Shown here: one piece after another, positions 62,841 to 64,000 of the stretch
Position numbering within the stretch: position 1 is the first letter of the stretch
Layout: each line of letters begins with the position of its first letter
Origin: Jeotgalibacillus terrae
Lineage (GTDB): Bacteria > Bacillota > Bacilli > Bacillales > Jeotgalibacillaceae
Direction: 5' to 3'
Assembly (NCBI RefSeq): GCF_016908195.1
Contig: NZ_JAFBDK010000014.1
Span: 1 to 64,000, forward strand
DNA: 64,000 nt
The notes under the pieces: model-generated
What the model was told of the DNA's origin: nothing
The model's input: only the letters and a program-made list of their open reading frames with translations
Database searches by the model: none
Made by a program: the position numbers and the translations under genes

Positions 62841-63742
62841 TACCCCTTCACTGACCCGGCTGAAATCCCTTCAACAATCCGGTCGCTCAGGAAGATGAAT
62901 GCGATCAGAATTGGCAGGATGCTGATGACGAGCGTTGCCCCGATTGCACCCCAGTCAGTTGAGTATTGTCCGATAAAGTTCTGGATACCGACTGTCAGCG
63001 TTTTGAACTGATCAGCACTGATGAATGTGTTGATAAAAACGAACTCATTCCAGTTATAGATCATGTTGATAATTGCAGCCGTTGCAATCACAGGCGCTGT
63101 CATTGGCAGTGTGATACCGAAGAAAATCCTGTGGACAGATGCCCCGTCCATCACAGCCGCTTCTTCCACTTCACGCGGCAGCACCTGATAAAACCCGTAC
63201 AGTATCATGATCGTAATCGGCAGGTTAAATGCCGTGTACGTCAGGATGATCGACAGTGGATGATTGATCAGATCCAGATTTGAAAAAGTATTAAAGAGTG
63301 GAATTAACGTCGAGTGGACCGGGATCATTAACCCGACCATAAACAGCCCCAGAAACAGACTGCTCTTTTTCCACTTCATTCTTGTCAAAGCGAATGTGGC
63401 CATACTCGCGAAAAGGATCGTCAGCACAACAGCTGAGCCTGTATAGAGCACGCTGTTAAAGAAATACTGGCCGATGTTTCCTTCCGTCCATACTCTGATA
63501 TAGTTTTCCCATCTTGGAGTGGCCGGCAGGGCGAATGGTGACAGTTCGAATACTTCCTGATTGTTTTTCAGTGAAAATAGCACGAGCCATACGAGCGGGA
63601 AAATCTGAAAGACGCCGACGATCGCGAGCACGATATATAAAAGCGTCATGCTGATCGTGTGTCTGATTTTCCCTTTTTGTTGTTCAGCAGCTTTTTGGCG
63701 TGCCAATGCGGTCTGTTTTTCAGTTAATGCTTCATTTCGCAT
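62840..63742 (-). CDS. ABC sugar importer permease, MalG type
   Basis: The 300-residue permease has six spans after a polar N-terminus (about 1-25) and the EAA loop VEEAAVMDGASVHRIFF. With the preceding partial permease it should form the channel of a xylo-oligosaccharide importer, judging from the GH52 and xylAB genes downstream. No ATPase gene is in the window. Confidence 0.92.
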   Translation of the reverse strand: MRNEALTEKQTALARQKAAEQQKGKIRHTISMTLLYIVLAIVGVFQIFPLVWLVLFSLKNNQEVFELSPFALPATPRWENYIRVWTEGNIGQYFFNSVLYTGSAVVLTILFASMATFALTRMKWKKSSLFLGLFMVGLMIPVHSTLIPLFNTFSNLDLINHPLSIILTYTAFNLPITIMILYGFYQVLPREVEEAAVMDGASVHRIFFGITLPMTAPVIATAAIINMIYNWNEFVFINTFISADQFKTLTVGIQNFIGQYSTDWGAIGATLVISILPILIAFIFLSDRIVEGISAGSVKG

Positions 63743-63754
63743 AAAGCAGCCTCC

Positions 63755-64000
63755 TTAATATTGAATATCTTCATCGGATACTGTGACTTTTCGGATCAGC
63801 CATGTAATCAGCAGACAGATCACCAGCAGGAAGAACCCAATGGCACTTGCATAGCCGAAGTCAAAACGGCTGAATGCCTGACCGTACATGTATGACGCCA
63901 TCACTTCACTTGCGCCGTTTGGACCACCGTTTGTCATGACATAAATCAGATCAAAATATTTCAGTGACCCGACTACTGCAAGTACGATCGTCACTTTGAT
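63755..64000 (-). CDS. ABC sugar importer permease, MalF type (partial)
   Basis: Only the last 81 or so codons are in the window; the start lies beyond position 64000. The visible part has the final spans and the NGGPNGASEVMASYMYGQAF and FDFGYASAIG segments that are near-universal in MalF-type CUT1 permeases. It ends 12 bases before the MalG-type gene. Confidence 0.9.
   Translation of the reverse strand: MKVTIVLAVVGSLKYFDLIYVMTNGGPNGASEVMASYMYGQAFSRFDFGYASAIGFFLLVICLLITWLIRKVTVSDEDIQY

Overview
The window is a chromosomal segment of a Gram-positive, low-to-mid-GC member of the Bacillales. The order yvlB, uvrA, uvrB, csbA, (HD phosphohydrolase), minJ, ctpB, (tlpA-like), M23 hydrolase, ftsX, ftsE, cccB, yvjA, prfB, secA (684-21004, all on the minus strand) follows the Bacillus subtilis uvrAB-csbA-minJ-ctpB-ftsEX-cccB-yvjA-prfB-secA block. 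Proteins rich in Asp/Glu and the dispersed intergenic repeats would suit a halotolerant Bacillaceae or Planococcaceae such as Jeotgalibacillus; that genus is a guess. No rRNA, tRNA, CRISPR array, prophage or insertion sequence was seen.

Region 1 (1-21004) is housekeeping: nucleotide excision repair (UvrAB), cell division topology (MinJ), sporulation-type CtpB protease, FtsEX with a coiled-coil M23 peptidoglycan hydrolase, cytochrome c551, release factor 2 with its programmed +1 frameshift, and SecA. Its intergenic gaps carry two dispersed repeat families: a palindromic element of about 111-133 bp (three copies and one 28-bp remnant) and the first of four mosaic repeats of about 300-420 bp.

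Region 2 (21604-54063) separates secA from hpf, genes that are adjacent in B. subtilis. It holds a ywrD-like gamma-glutamyltransferase / two CHR transporter / DUF1028 operon, then about 27 kb of carbohydrate catabolism. One part is a probable oxidative glycoside pathway: GDSL esterase, a 1212-aa secreted beta-propeller/Ig-like protein, three Gfo/Idh/MocA oxidoreductases, a small partner protein, a TIM-barrel isomerase, FAD and zinc oxidoreductases, a DapA-family lyase, an epimerase, an ABC importer and a GGDEF-like/HTH regulator. The other part is an N-acetylmannosamine/N-acetylglucosamine route: an unknown 628-aa barrel protein, NanE, ROK kinase, RpiR, and a second RpiR with NagA and NagB. 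Together NanE, the kinase, NagA and NagB would take ManNAc to fructose-6-phosphate. Mosaic repeats lie at both edges of this region and at an internal boundary.

Region 3 (54527-64000) has the stranded hpf gene and then a xylo-oligosaccharide operon: two ABC permeases (one cut by the window end), GH52 beta-xylosidase, DUF624 protein, aldose epimerase, xylA, xylB and an aldo/keto reductase. Neither ABC importer has an ATPase gene here, so a shared MsmX-type ATPase is expected.

Regulatory sites readable from sequence include a SigW promoter at yvlB, SigB-type promoters at uvrB, secA and hpf, a cre site, and a shared AAAGAC-N2-GTCTTT operator that connects the GGDEF-like regulator with the ABC importer and a DUF624 gene.
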